NCBI GenBank assembly: GCA_052389755.1
Contig: JBQTHP010000099.1
Span: 1 to 64,000, forward strand
Origin: JBQTHP01 sp052389755
GTDB lineage: Bacteria; Pseudomonadota; Gammaproteobacteria; Steroidobacterales; Steroidobacteraceae
Length of the DNA stretch: 64,000 bases
Direction: 5' to 3'
A model generated the notes under the pieces. That model was given only the letters and a program-made list of their open reading frames with translations, had not been told where the DNA came from and did not search any database. Position numbers and translations under genes: made by a program. This document shows, piece by piece, positions 24,840 through 34,858 of this stretch (positions are counted from its first letter, which is position 1; each line of letters begins with the position of its first letter).

Positions 24840-26773
24840 TGTGCGGAATCGTCGGACTCACATTCGCTGAAGGCGAGCTCGGTGCTTCCGTCGAGGCAGT
24901 CCGCCGCATGTCGGGTTCGATCGTGCATCGCGGTCCGGACGACGAGGGCGTGTACTCCGGCGAGGGCGTGGTGCTCGGCATGCGCCGCCTTTCCATCATC
25001 GATCTTGCGGGCGGGCATCAGCCGATCGCAAACGAAGACGAGACCGTGTGGGTGGTGTGCAACGGCGAGATCTACAACTTTCGCGAGTTGCGGGCCGAGC
25101 TCCGGCGCGCCGGTCATCGCTTTCGGACGGGCAGCGACGTCGAGGTGCTCGTGCACCTGTACGAGGAGCACGGCGATCGTTTCCTGGACAAGGTATCCGG
25201 CATGTTCGCGTTGGCGCTGTGGGACGTCAGGCGACGGCAGCTGACGCTCGCGCGGGACCGGCTCGGCATCAAACCGCTCTACTACACCGAATCGCAGGGA
25301 CGGTTCGGCTTCGCGTCCGAAGTGAAGGCGCTGCTCACCGTGCCCGGCGTGCGCGCGAGCATCGACCGCCAGGGTCTGCGCGATCACCTCGCGCTCGGCT
25401 ATGCCGTCGCGCCTGTAACGATCTTCGCTGGCATCCGCAAGCTGCCGCCGGCGACGAAGCTCGTCTGGACGCCGTCGGGATGGCGTACCACCGTCTACTG
25501 GGCGCCGCCCGATCGGACGGACGAGCAGCTCGAGGAAGCGGACTGCATCGAGCTCATTCGGGCCGAGCTCCGGCGCGTGGTCACGGAGCACATGGTGAGC
25601 GACGTGCCGATCGGCGCGTTCCTGAGCGGCGGCATCGACTCGAGCGCCGTCGTCGCTCTCATGGCCGAGCGCAGCGACCGGCCGGTGAACACCTATTCCA
25701 TCGGATACGGCGGCGACGCCTCGGCCAGCTATTACAACGAGCTGCCGTATGCGAGCCAGGTCGCGCGGCAATTCGCGACACTTCATAACGAGATCGTGGT
25801 GCATCCGGACGCTTCGGCGCTGTTGCCGAAGCTGCTGTGGCATGTGGAGGAGCCGTTGAGTGACAGCGCCACGGCAACGACGTATCTCGTCTCCGACCTC
25901 GCTGCCAGACACGTGAAAGTGATCCTCTCCGGCGTCGGCGGCGACGAGCTCTTCGCCGGCTACACGCGATATCTCGGCGATCATTACACGCGCCGTTACC
26001 GGCAGCTGCCAGGCTGGCTGCGCCGGCACGTCATCACTCGCATCGCGCGCGCTCTTCCGAGCGGCCGGCACAGCCGCGTCATGGATCTGTCGCGCTACGC
26101 GAGAAAGTTCGTCGGTGCGAGCGAGCTCGGATGGCGCGAGCAGTACCGCCGGTTCATGGAGATTCAGACGCGCGATCAGCTGGCTGTCCTGCTCACCGAC
26201 GCACCAGACGTTCCCGATGGCCTCGATCGCGTCCTGTCGGAGGAGACCGGTGCTGACCCGCTCCTGCGGCTGCTGCGCGTCGATGCGCGCACGCAGCTCG
26301 CCGAGGATCTGCTGCTGCTCACTGACAAGATGACAATGGCGCGTTCCATCGAATGCCGCGTACCGTTCCTCGATCACCGCCTGGTCGAGGCCGCGGCACG
26401 GATCCCGGCGCGACTGAAGCTGCGGCGCGGTGAGCTGAAATACGTGCTGAAGCGGGCGCTCACGGGCATTCTCCCGGATACGATCCTCGAGCGAGGCAAG
26501 CGCGGTTTCGGTGCACCGATCGGCGCCTGGTTCAAGGCCGATCTCAGACCGCTGCGAGACACGCTGCTGAGCGAGGCTGCGGTCGAGCGGCGCGGACTGC
26601 TCGCGTGGCCGGCGGTGCACGAGCTGCTCGAAGCGCACGATGCGAGTCGCGAGGACTACACGGACCTGATCCTCACGCTCGTCAATCTCGAGATCTGGTG
26701 CCGCATGTTCCTCGACGGCCAGAGCGCGGACGATGTCGGTCACGAGCTTGCCGAGCAGACTCTCGCGGCTTGA
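24839..26773 (+). CDS. XrtA system amidotransferase (asparagine synthase-like, class II GATase)
   Basis: A 644-residue enzyme with the N-terminal nucleophile Cys2 (MCGIVGL), glutaminase-site residues (HRGPDDEG, NGEIYNF), and a synthetase domain with PP-loop SGGIDSS (about residue 263). In exosortase loci this family is thought to amidate a sugar or polymer carboxylate rather than make free asparagine. Both halves appear intact, so it can use glutamine as nitrogen source. It starts one base inside the FemAB stop and overlaps xrtA by 41 bases. Confidence 0.92.
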   Translation: MCGIVGLTFAEGELGASVEAVRRMSGSIVHRGPDDEGVYSGEGVVLGMRRLSIIDLAGGHQPIANEDETVWVVCNGEIYNFRELRAELRRAGHRFRTGSDVEVLVHLYEEHGDRFLDKVSGMFALALWDVRRRQLTLARDRLGIKPLYYTESQGRFGFASEVKALLTVPGVRASIDRQGLRDHLALGYAVAPVTIFAGIRKLPPATKLVWTPSGWRTTVYWAPPDRTDEQLEEADCIELIRAELRRVVTEHMVSDVPIGAFLSGGIDSSAVVALMAERSDRPVNTYSIGYGGDASASYYNELPYASQVARQFATLHNEIVVHPDASALLPKLLWHVEEPLSDSATATTYLVSDLAARHVKVILSGVGGDELFAGYTRYLGDHYTRRYRQLPGWLRRHVITRIARALPSGRHSRVMDLSRYARKFVGASELGWREQYRRFMEIQTRDQLAVLLTDAPDVPDGLDRVLSEETGADPLLRLLRVDARTQLAEDLLLLTDKMTMARSIECRVPFLDHRLVEAAARIPARLKLRRGELKYVLKRALTGILPDTILERGKRGFGAPIGAWFKADLRPLRDTLLSEAAVERRGLLAWPAVHELLEAHDASREDYTDLILTLVNLEIWCRMFLDGQSADDVGHELAEQTLAA

Positions 26774-28271
26774 GGCGCTCCGGGCGGCCGTGAGCATCGG
26801 GCGCGGTGCGCGCGTGTGGCTCGCCGTGGCCGGACTCGCGGCGCTCGTCGTGGCCATATACAGCGAGAGCTTTCTCGCCATCGTGAAGCTGTGGACGCTG
26901 AGCGCCTACGCTCACTGCTTTCTCGTGTTTCCGATCGCGTTCTATCTGCTGTGGCGCCGCCGCCAGGCGCTGGCCGCGATCGCGATCGAGCCGAGCTGGC
27001 CAGGGCTCGCTCTCGTGTGTGGCCTGGCTGTCGCCTGGTTCGTGGGGCGCGCGATCGCATTGCAGGCGCTGGAGCACGCCGCCGCGATCGCTGCGATTCC
27101 CGCGATGGTGCTCGCGGTAATGGGCACGCGCTTCCTGCGCGCAGCGCTGTTGCCGATGGTATTCCTGTTGCTGGCCGCTCCGGTCGGCGAGTTTCTCATT
27201 CCCGTTCTGATGGAAGTGACGGCGGCCATCGCGAGCTTGCTCCTCGGTGTCGTCGGCATCCCCGTGTATCGCGAGGGCATGTTCATCAGTCTGCCGGGCG
27301 GAGACTTCGAAGTCGCCGAGGTCTGCTCGGGATTGAAGTACCTGCTCGCCAGCCTGCCGCTCGCGTTGCTGTTTGCGTCGTGGGCCTATCGCCGGACGCT
27401 CCATCGCGTGGTGTTCGTCGCCGTCACGGTAGGTGTGTTCATCGTGGGCAATGGCCTGCGGGCGTTCATCGTGATGATCGTCGCCTCCGGGTCGGACCTG
27501 CGCTATTTCGCGGGCCAGGATCACGTCGTCTTCGGAAACGTGTTGTTCGTCGCGCTGCTCGCGCTCGTCTGCTGGGTGGGCTGGAAATACGCCGATCCGC
27601 CCGAGGCAGCGAAAGCGATCGGTCCAGCGGACTCGCACGCAGGAAGCGCCGTGCGCTCGATCGCGGTCGCGGCCGCGGCGGCCGCGAGCCTCTCGGTCGG
27701 TTCCGCCGCCCATGCCTGGCGCGTGCCGGTGGCAGGGCCGGCCCCGACCGCGCCGCGGCTGCCGGCGCTCACCGGCTGCACCGGTCCCGGCGAATGGGCC
27801 GCCGACTGGACGCCGGTGCTGCTCGGAGCAAGTCTACAGACGCGGGCCACGTATCGCTGCGGCGAGATAGAAGTCCACATGCTGGTCGCTGCCTACCGCG
27901 GCACGAACCAGGGCCACGAGCTGGCGAGCAACGCCAATGTGCTCGTGCCTCAGGCGTGGTCCAGCAGCGGCTCGCGCGCGGACGCGCAGCTTGATCTCGG
28001 CGCAGACCGCACCCTGCTCATGAATGAAATTGCCATCGCTCGGTCCAGCCGTGCACTCTTCGCGTGGTACTGGTACAGCGTGAACGACGAGCCGACCCGT
28101 ACGCCCCGCGGAGTGAAAGTGCGCGAAGCGCTGGGGGCGATCTTCCTGAAGCCCACCGTCTCCAGAGCGTACCTCGTCGCGGCCACTGGCCCTGCGGATC
28201 GCATCGAGGCGCTGCGCGGTCCGGTGATCGACCTTGCTCGAGAGGTCTGGCACGCACGGGAGGCGCGATGA
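26733..28271 (+). CDS. xrtA: Exosortase A (XrtA) fused to an EpsI domain
   Basis: A 512-residue inner-membrane protein. About eight membrane helices in the first 290 residues carry the transpeptidase-like active residues Cys198 (EVCSGLKY), Arg243 (NGLRAF) and His264 (DHVVFG). It recognises and cleaves PEP-CTERM tails such as those at 6004 and 7960. Residues after about 300 form a periplasmic EpsI domain (GCTGPGEWAADWTPVL, then VLVAAYRGTNQGHELASNAN-like segments), the usual fusion in exosortase A. It overlaps genes on both sides (41 and 4 bases). Confidence 0.95.
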   Translation: MSVTSLPSRLSRLEALRAAVSIGRGARVWLAVAGLAALVVAIYSESFLAIVKLWTLSAYAHCFLVFPIAFYLLWRRRQALAAIAIEPSWPGLALVCGLAVAWFVGRAIALQALEHAAAIAAIPAMVLAVMGTRFLRAALLPMVFLLLAAPVGEFLIPVLMEVTAAIASLLLGVVGIPVYREGMFISLPGGDFEVAEVCSGLKYLLASLPLALLFASWAYRRTLHRVVFVAVTVGVFIVGNGLRAFIVMIVASGSDLRYFAGQDHVVFGNVLFVALLALVCWVGWKYADPPEAAKAIGPADSHAGSAVRSIAVAAAAAASLSVGSAAHAWRVPVAGPAPTAPRLPALTGCTGPGEWAADWTPVLLGASLQTRATYRCGEIEVHMLVAAYRGTNQGHELASNANVLVPQAWSSSGSRADAQLDLGADRTLLMNEIAIARSSRALFAWYWYSVNDEPTRTPRGVKVREALGAIFLKPTVSRAYLVAATGPADRIEALRGPVIDLAREVWHAREAR

Positions 28272-29437
28272 GGGCGGTCGTCGCGCGATCCGTGGATCCC
28301 CGCCCGCTGATCGTCCACGTGGTGTTTCGGTTCGACTACGGCGGCCTCGAAAATGGAGTGGTGAATCTCGTGAACGGCCTGCCGGAGAACGCGTTTCGTC
28401 ACGTGATCGTGGCGCTTTCACAGGCGTCTGGCTTCGCGAACCGCATCTGGAGCACGGGCGTGCAAGTACACGAACTGAACAAACGGCCGGGTCACGACCC
28501 TGCCGCCTACCTCCGGCTGTTTCGCCTGCTGAAATCCCTTCGCCCGGCCATCGTTCACACTCGCAATCTCGGTACGCTGGAGGGCGCGCTGGTCGCGCGG
28601 CTCGCCGGTGCGCCATGCCGTATCCATGGAGAACACGGCTGGGACGTGCACGACGTGGACGGCGCGAGCCGCCGCTATCGCGCGATGCGCAAGCTCATCA
28701 ATCCGGTGATCGACCGATTCGTGGCCGTATCGCGCGAGCTCGAGAGGTGGTTGACGGGAACCGTCGGCATATCGCCGAGCAAGGTCGTTCGAATCTGCAA
28801 CGGAGTCGACACGGCGCGGTTCACGCCTGCCGGCACCGCGCGGGACGCTCTTCGTTTCGGGCGGTTTCCGCGCGAAAGCCTCGTGGTCGGCAGCGTGACG
28901 CGTTTCAGCGAGATCAAGGATCCCCTCAATCTGGTGCGAGCCTTCATCGCGGCGCGCGGAGATCCGGAGGGTGGTGCGCTGCGGCTCGTCATGGTCGGCG
29001 ACGGCCCGTTGAAGCCTCAGGCGGAGCGTCTCCTGCGCGATGCGGGCGCCGCCGATGCCGCGTGGCTGCCCGGTAGCCGCGACGACGTGCCCGAGATGAT
29101 GCGTGCCATGGACGTGTTCGTGCTGAGCTCCCGTCGCGAGGGAATCTCCAATACGATTCTCGAGGCCATGGCGTCGGGATTACCGGTGGTTGCGACGGCC
29201 ACCGGCGGTAATCCCGAGCTCGTACTCGATGGTGTGACGGGGCAGCTCGTGCCTCCGTCGGAGCCGGCGGCGCTCGCGCGAGCGCTGGTCGCTTATGCCT
29301 GCAGCGCCACGGCACGCGCGGCGCACGGTCGTGCTGCGCGCGCGCGCGCGGAACGCGAGTACTCGCTCGGCCGCATGGTGGCCGACTACGAGGCGCTCTA
29401 TCGGGAACACTGCGTCACGACGGGAGAGGCGGCCTGA
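28268..29437 (+). CDS. XrtA/PEP-CTERM system glycosyltransferase, GT4 fold
   Basis: A 389-residue GT-B enzyme. The N-terminus VHVVFRFDYGGLENGVVNL is the exosortase-associated family signature. The C-terminal donor domain has GSVTRFSEIKDP, the E-x7-E segment SRREGISNTILEAMASG and PVVATATGGNPE. It adds a sugar to the lipid-linked repeat unit on the cytosolic side; the sugar is unknown. ATGA overlap with xrtA and one-base overlap with the next gene show a single operon. Confidence 0.9.
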   Translation: MRAVVARSVDPRPLIVHVVFRFDYGGLENGVVNLVNGLPENAFRHVIVALSQASGFANRIWSTGVQVHELNKRPGHDPAAYLRLFRLLKSLRPAIVHTRNLGTLEGALVARLAGAPCRIHGEHGWDVHDVDGASRRYRAMRKLINPVIDRFVAVSRELERWLTGTVGISPSKVVRICNGVDTARFTPAGTARDALRFGRFPRESLVVGSVTRFSEIKDPLNLVRAFIAARGDPEGGALRLVMVGDGPLKPQAERLLRDAGAADAAWLPGSRDDVPEMMRAMDVFVLSSRREGISNTILEAMASGLPVVATATGGNPELVLDGVTGQLVPPSEPAALARALVAYACSATARAAHGRAARARAEREYSLGRMVADYEALYREHCVTTGEAA

Positions 29438-31383
29438 TGTGCGGCATCACGGGTATCGTCGACCTACTCGATCAGCGCCCGGTGGATGAGCGCGTTCTGA
29501 GGGCGATGAACGCCTCGTTGAGCCACCGCGGCCCGGACGGCGACGGCTTTCACATCGAGCCGGGGGTCGGCTTCGGACATCGCAGGCTCTCGATCATAGA
29601 CCTCGAAGGTGGCAAGCAGCCGCTCTATAACGAAGACGGAAGCGTCGTCGTCACGTTCAATGGCGAGATCTTCAACTTCATGGAGATCGAGAGAGAGTTG
29701 CGGCACCGGGGACACGTCTTTCGCACGCGGTGCGACACGGAAGTGATCGTTCACGCGTGGGAGGAATGGGGCGAGAGTTGCCTGCAGCGATTCAACGGCA
29801 TGTTCGCCTTCGCGGTATGGGATCGACGCCAGAAAGCCCTGTTCATCGCGCGCGATCGTCTCGGCGTGAAGCCGCTGCACTATGCCGTGCTGCCCGACGG
29901 CCGCCTGGTTTTCGCATCGGAGCTCAAGGCAGTTGTCGCGCATCCCCAGGTCTCCCTCGGCATAGATCCTCAGGCCATAGAGGAGTACTTCGCCTTCGGC
30001 TACGTTCCGGATCCGAAGACGATCTATCACGCGGTCAGGAAACTCGAGCCGGGTGCGTACCTGAGCGTGCGGCGGGGAGCGGCGAAGATCGCTCCCGTGC
30101 GGTACTGGGACGTGCCGCTCTCGGGCAAGAAGCTTCCGGCGAGCCCGCCGTCGCACTGGGAGGCGGAGCTTCGCGAGCGGCTGCAGGAATCGGTTCGCAA
30201 GCGTCTCATCTCGGACGTGCCGCTGGGCGCCTTCCTTTCCGGAGGCATCGATTCGAGCGCGGTCGTGGCAATGATGCGCGAGATCGGAGCAAACCGGATT
30301 CTCACGTGCTCGATCGGTTTTCGGGAGCCGCAGTTCGACGAGTCGAGCTACGCCGAGATCGTCGCGCGCGCAAAGAACACCGATCATGAGACCGAGATCG
30401 TCGAAGCCTCGGACTTTGGTCTGCTCGAACGGCTGGTGGACCTCTACGACGAGCCCTACGCCGACAGCTCCGCGATACCGACCTATCGAGTCTGCCAGCT
30501 CGCTCGGCGCCACGTGACCGTGGCGCTCTCAGGTGACGGCGGTGATGAGACCTTCATCGGATACAGGCGGTACAAGCTCTTCGCGATGGAGCAGTCGGTG
30601 CGCGATCGACTTCCGGCATCAGTGAGGCGCGCCATCTTCACGCCGCTGGGACGCTGGTTTCCAAAGCTTGATTGGGCGCCGCGTTTCCTGCGCGCCAAGA
30701 CGACATTCCAGGCGCTGGGGCGCGACACGATGGACGCCTACCTTCATGGCGTATCGGTCTGCTCCGACGAAGACCGCGCGGCTCTTTTCTCCGCCGGGTT
30801 CCGCCGAGACCTCCAGGGCTACGATGCGCGTGAGGTGTTCCGTCGTCACCTCGAGGGCAGATCGTTCGACGACCCGCTCTCGCTCGTACAATACCTCGAC
30901 TTCAAGACCTATCTGCCGGGCGACATCCTGACGAAGGTCGATCGCGCGAGCATGGCTCACAGCCTCGAAGTGCGCACGCCGTTTCTCGACTACGAATTCA
31001 TCGCGTGGGCTTCGCAGCTGCCCTCCAACGTCAAGCTGCGCGGTGGCGTGGGCAAGCACATTCTCAAGGAAGCGCTGCGGCCGCTTCTGCCCGCGGAGAT
31101 CCTGTTTCGGTCGAAAATGGGTTTTGCCGTACCCATCGATGCGTGGTTCCGCGGATCACTCAAGTCCAGGGTCGCAGGCGCAATTCGGAGTCCGCACATG
31201 CGCGACTCCGGGATCTTCGATACGGATCACCTCGATCGTCTGCTCCGGGAGCACGCGAGTGGCCGGCGCAACCACAGTATGGTTCTGTGGGCGCTTCTGA
31301 TGTTCGAGGGATTCATGCGCCGACAAACCGCGCCCGCCGCCCGCCTCGTCGAGACGATGCCACCGGCGGCAGTGGCCATCTGA
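29437..31383 (+). CDS. asnB: Second asparagine synthase-like amidotransferase (glutamine-hydrolysing)
   Basis: A 648-residue class II amidotransferase with Cys2 (MCGITGIV), HRGPDGDG, FNGEIFNF and PP-loop SGGIDSS (about residue 268). It is similar in layout to the one at 24839 but clearly a separate gene. Paralogous asparagine synthase-like enzymes are frequent in polysaccharide clusters, where they probably amidate uronic acids. Start ATG shares one base with the preceding stop. Confidence 0.9.
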   Translation: MCGITGIVDLLDQRPVDERVLRAMNASLSHRGPDGDGFHIEPGVGFGHRRLSIIDLEGGKQPLYNEDGSVVVTFNGEIFNFMEIERELRHRGHVFRTRCDTEVIVHAWEEWGESCLQRFNGMFAFAVWDRRQKALFIARDRLGVKPLHYAVLPDGRLVFASELKAVVAHPQVSLGIDPQAIEEYFAFGYVPDPKTIYHAVRKLEPGAYLSVRRGAAKIAPVRYWDVPLSGKKLPASPPSHWEAELRERLQESVRKRLISDVPLGAFLSGGIDSSAVVAMMREIGANRILTCSIGFREPQFDESSYAEIVARAKNTDHETEIVEASDFGLLERLVDLYDEPYADSSAIPTYRVCQLARRHVTVALSGDGGDETFIGYRRYKLFAMEQSVRDRLPASVRRAIFTPLGRWFPKLDWAPRFLRAKTTFQALGRDTMDAYLHGVSVCSDEDRAALFSAGFRRDLQGYDAREVFRRHLEGRSFDDPLSLVQYLDFKTYLPGDILTKVDRASMAHSLEVRTPFLDYEFIAWASQLPSNVKLRGGVGKHILKEALRPLLPAEILFRSKMGFAVPIDAWFRGSLKSRVAGAIRSPHMRDSGIFDTDHLDRLLREHASGRRNHSMVLWALLMFEGFMRRQTAPAARLVETMPPAAVAI

Positions 31384-31395
31384 TCGCATCGACCC

Positions 31396-32610
31396 ATGGT
31401 GCGGGTGCTCACCTTTACCAATCTTTATCCCAATCCGGCGCAACCGCGGCATGGGATCTTCGTCGAGCATCGCCTTCGCAGGCTCGTTGCGACCGGCGGG
31501 GTATCGACGAGCGTCGTCTCGCCCGTTCCGTGGTTTCCGCTCAGGCGTGGTCCATTCAGCCGCTTCCGAACCACTGCGGAAGTCCCCGCGACAGATGAGC
31601 GCTACGGCATCCGCATCTGGCATCCGCGCTTTCCGGTCGTGCCCGGATTCAGCGCATGGATCAATCCTCTGTCGATGGCTTTGAGCGCTCTACCGACGGT
31701 GCTCCGCGTGCGGCGCGAGCACGGAGACTTCGATCTGGTCGATGCTCAGTTCGTATACCCGGACGGCATCGCTGGCGCGCTCATCGGTGGCTGGCTGGGT
31801 AAGCCCGTAGTGATCACGGCACGAGGCTCGGACATCAACGCGGGCGGCCGCAATCGTGTCGTTCGCGCGTGGATCCGATGGGCGGCTGCCCGCTGTTCGG
31901 GCTTCGTCGCCGTGTCGACAGCGTTGAGCGTCGCGTTGGTCGAGATCGGCGTTCCCGGGCAGCGTGTCACGGTAGTGCGCAACGGCGTAGATCTGGAGTT
32001 GTTCCGGCGCCGAGACCGCGAGCTTGTGAGAGCAAGGCTGGGCATCTCCGGGCCGGCGTGGCTATGCGTGGGCAACCTGGTCGCAGAGAAGGGCCACGAG
32101 ATCGTGATCGAGGCGCTGGCCGGGCTGAAGAATGAACGACTTATCGTGATCGGATCAGGTCCGCTGGCCGCCGATCTGCAGAAGTTGGCGCAGAGCAGGG
32201 GGGTCGCCGAACGGATTACCTGGATCGCGCACGTGCCTCAGGAATCGCTTCCCGCCTACTACGCGGCCGCGGACGTGACGGTGCTTGCTTCGAGCCGCGA
32301 GGGGATGCCAAACGTGCTGCTCGAGAGTCTCGCCTGCGGAACACCCGTGATTGCTTCCGCCGTGGGTGGAATTCCGGAGATAGTTGGCTCGCCCGAGGCG
32401 GGCGGATTGATGGACCATAGATCGCCGGGATCGCTCCTCGACGCGTACCGCCGGCTGCGCGAGGCGCCGCCGGCGGCCGAAGCCGTCCGCGCATATGCGG
32501 AGAAATTCGGATGGGATGAGCCCGTCATGCGTCAGCTGCGCCTGTTCGAATCGGTCGTCGCGTCAGCGCCGGCCTCCCGCGACGGCGCGCATCGCGCGTC
32601 CGAGTATTGA
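31396..32610 (+). CDS. Glycosyltransferase, GT4 family
   Basis: A 404-residue GT-B enzyme: N-terminus VLTFTNLYPNPAQPRHGIFVEHRL, donor-domain motifs VGNLVAEKGHE, ASSREGMPNVLLESLACGTPVIAS and VGGIPEI. It acts in the cytosol on the growing repeat unit. The first gene after the amidotransferase with a small gap (12 bases), still likely the same transcript. No specificity can be assigned. Confidence 0.88.
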   Translation: MVRVLTFTNLYPNPAQPRHGIFVEHRLRRLVATGGVSTSVVSPVPWFPLRRGPFSRFRTTAEVPATDERYGIRIWHPRFPVVPGFSAWINPLSMALSALPTVLRVRREHGDFDLVDAQFVYPDGIAGALIGGWLGKPVVITARGSDINAGGRNRVVRAWIRWAAARCSGFVAVSTALSVALVEIGVPGQRVTVVRNGVDLELFRRRDRELVRARLGISGPAWLCVGNLVAEKGHEIVIEALAGLKNERLIVIGSGPLAADLQKLAQSRGVAERITWIAHVPQESLPAYYAAADVTVLASSREGMPNVLLESLACGTPVIASAVGGIPEIVGSPEAGGLMDHRSPGSLLDAYRRLREAPPAAEAVRAYAEKFGWDEPVMRQLRLFESVVASAPASRDGAHRASEY

Positions 32611-32626
32611 TCGCCTCTGCTTGCCC

Positions 32627-33853
32627 GTGCGCATCCTCCATGTATTCGATCACTCGCTCCCGGAGCAGAGCGGTTACGCGTTCCGCAGCGCCGCCATCAT
32701 CCGCGAGCAGCGGCACGTTGGCTGGGAAACCATCCAGTTGACCGGGCCGAAGCAGCAGATTGCCGCGCAACCACGTGAGTGTGTGGATGGCATCGACTAC
32801 TACCGGACGCTCGACCACGGATCAGTCCTCGGGCGCGTCCCGGTCCTGAACCAGCTCGACGTGGTAAGACGCATTCGCGCGCGTCTGCGCGAGATCGTGG
32901 CGCTCGCGAAGCCCGACGTCGTTCATGCGCATTCACCGTGCCTCAACGGCCTTGCCGCGCTTGGACTCGGTACGCCGCTCGTCTACGAGCTCCGTTCGTC
33001 GTGGGAAGACGCCGCCGTCAGTTCCGGTACGACGACCGAAGGCAGCTTGCGCCACCGAGCGTCGCGCGCACTCGAGACTCACGTGCTCAGGCGGGCCGAC
33101 GCCGTTACGACCATCTGTGAGGGCCTGCGAGAGGAAATCCTGCGTCGCGGGATCGATTCACGACGTGTCACGGTGATCCCGAACGGGGTCGATCCGGACG
33201 CTCTGGCGGCGCGACGCGCGAGCGGGACAGACGTGCGCGCGAGATTCGGCCTTCAGGAAAAGTACGTGCTGGGGTTCATCGGCTCGTTCTTCGCGGGGGA
33301 GGGTCTCGTGCTGCTGGGCGAGGCGCTTCCGAAGTTCCTCCGATCACGCGCGGACGTGCGCGTCCTGCTGGCTGGCGCGGGGCCGGACGCGCCGCGCGTG
33401 CGGGCCGCCGTCGCGCGGCTGGGCCTCGAGCCGTACGTCGTATTCGCCGGATCGGTGCCGCACGATGAAGTGGGTGCGACCTATGACGCTCTCGATATGG
33501 TCATCTATCCACGGACGCCGATGCGCCTCACCGAGATCGTGACTCCCCTCAAACCTCTGGAAGCCATGGCGCTCGGGAAGGTCATCGTTGCATCCGACGT
33601 CGGCGGCCATCGCGAGCTCATTCGCGACCGTCTCACCGGCGTATTGTTCCGTGCCGGCGATGCGAACGCACTTGCTGCGGCAGTGCTTGCCGTAGCCGGC
33701 GACTCGAGGCTGCGGAAGGCGCTTGCGGCCTCCGGGCCACGCTTCGTCCGCGAGCATCGAGCCTGGTCGAGCCTCGTCAGGAGATACGAGCCTGTCTACC
33801 GGCGCGTCATGCACCGTGACGAGCCGGCGGCCGCGGAGCCGGAGCGTCCGTGA
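32627..33853 (+). CDS. PEP-CTERM/exosortase A-associated glycosyltransferase (Daro_2409-like GT4)
   Basis: A 408-residue GT4 enzyme. The start VRILHVFDHSLPEQSGYAFR and the segment YELRSSWEDAAVSSG recall the exosortase A-associated Daro_2409 family. Donor-domain motifs include GFIGSFFAGEGL and TPLKPLEAMALGKVIVASDVGG. GTG 32627 is the likely start because it begins the conserved RILHVFDHS strand; longer starts lie in the upstream gene. It overlaps the following deacetylase by GTGA. Confidence 0.9.
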   Translation: MRILHVFDHSLPEQSGYAFRSAAIIREQRHVGWETIQLTGPKQQIAAQPRECVDGIDYYRTLDHGSVLGRVPVLNQLDVVRRIRARLREIVALAKPDVVHAHSPCLNGLAALGLGTPLVYELRSSWEDAAVSSGTTTEGSLRHRASRALETHVLRRADAVTTICEGLREEILRRGIDSRRVTVIPNGVDPDALAARRASGTDVRARFGLQEKYVLGFIGSFFAGEGLVLLGEALPKFLRSRADVRVLLAGAGPDAPRVRAAVARLGLEPYVVFAGSVPHDEVGATYDALDMVIYPRTPMRLTEIVTPLKPLEAMALGKVIVASDVGGHRELIRDRLTGVLFRAGDANALAAAVLAVAGDSRLRKALAASGPRFVREHRAWSSLVRRYEPVYRRVMHRDEPAAAEPERP

Positions 33854-34836
33854 ATCCCTTGTCCGGTGTCGAGGCCGCACTGGTACGCGCCTTTGGCTCG
33901 GTCGTCGCGCCCGGCGGAGCGCGTGGTTCTCTGCTCATTCTGATTTTTCACCGAGTCCTTCCCGTCCCGGATCCGCTGCTGCCCAATGAGCCCGACGCGC
34001 GCCTGTTCGCCGCACAGATCGATCTGTTGAGGGAGAATTTCAGGATCCTGCCCCTTTCCGAGGGCGTAGAGCGATTGTTCTCGGGCAGTCTCCCGCCACG
34101 CGCAGCGTGCATTACGCTCGACGACGGCTACGCCAACAATTTCGCGGTAGCCGCTCCCATTCTTGCGGCTCGCAGGATGCCCGCGACCGTTTTCGTGGCC
34201 ACCGGCTTCATCGGAAAGACCCGGATGTGGAACGACACGGTCATCGAAGCGGTGCGAAATGCGGGCGTCGAGCTCGATCTGACGAGTATCGGCCTCGGAC
34301 GCTACACGCTCCACGACGACGCCGCGCGGCGCGCTGCGATCGATGTGCTTCTGGACGCGCTCAAGTATCGGGATCCTGCCGAGCGCGCCGCTCGGGCGCT
34401 CGCCATCGCCGACCGCGCCGGCGGCGATTTGCCGCAAGACGTGATGATGAACGAGGAGCAGATCCGGGCGCTGGCGGGGCGCGGTATCGCCGTCGGCGCG
34501 CACACGGTCAGTCATCCGATACTCGCGCGTCTCGATGAGGAGACAGCACGCCGCGAAATCCTGGAGAGCAGATCGGTGCTGCAGTCCATCACCGGGGCGC
34601 CGGTGACCGCGTTCGCGTACCCGAACGGACGACCACTCCGTGACTACGATCGGTTGCACGTCGAGATCGTGAGGCGTGCGGGGTTCGCCGCGGCGGTCTC
34701 GACGGCGTGGGGGGCGGCCGGGCGCGGGGCCGACAGGTTTCAGCTTCCGCGCATGATGGCGTGGGACCGCTCGGCCCGCAGATTCGCAGCCCGGCTGCTG
34801 CGCACGTATCGCGAGCAGCGCACGGCGGCGGCTTGA
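33850..34836 (+). CDS. Polysaccharide deacetylase (NodB fold)
   Basis: A 328-residue protein with LLILIFHRVLP at the first strand, the metal/catalytic motif TLDDGYANN, and HTVSHP, all diagnostic of carbohydrate esterase family 4. FAYPNG follows. No signal peptide is obvious, so it may act on cytosolic or inner-leaflet intermediates. It closes the long plus-strand operon and is a second, distinct deacetylase beside that at 3670. GTG start with 4-base overlap to the preceding glycosyltransferase. Confidence 0.88.
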   Translation: MNPLSGVEAALVRAFGSVVAPGGARGSLLILIFHRVLPVPDPLLPNEPDARLFAAQIDLLRENFRILPLSEGVERLFSGSLPPRAACITLDDGYANNFAVAAPILAARRMPATVFVATGFIGKTRMWNDTVIEAVRNAGVELDLTSIGLGRYTLHDDAARRAAIDVLLDALKYRDPAERAARALAIADRAGGDLPQDVMMNEEQIRALAGRGIAVGAHTVSHPILARLDEETARREILESRSVLQSITGAPVTAFAYPNGRPLRDYDRLHVEIVRRAGFAAAVSTAWGAAGRGADRFQLPRMMAWDRSARRFAARLLRTYREQRTAAA

Positions 34837-34858
34837 GAGGGCAGGCTGGCGGCCGCGA

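Noticed and set aside
24698..26881. A 727-codon open frame on the minus strand opposite the XrtA amidotransferase
   Set aside because: It mirrors a clearly recognisable amidotransferase; its translation has no motif and shows the Arg/His-rich composition of a high-GC shadow.
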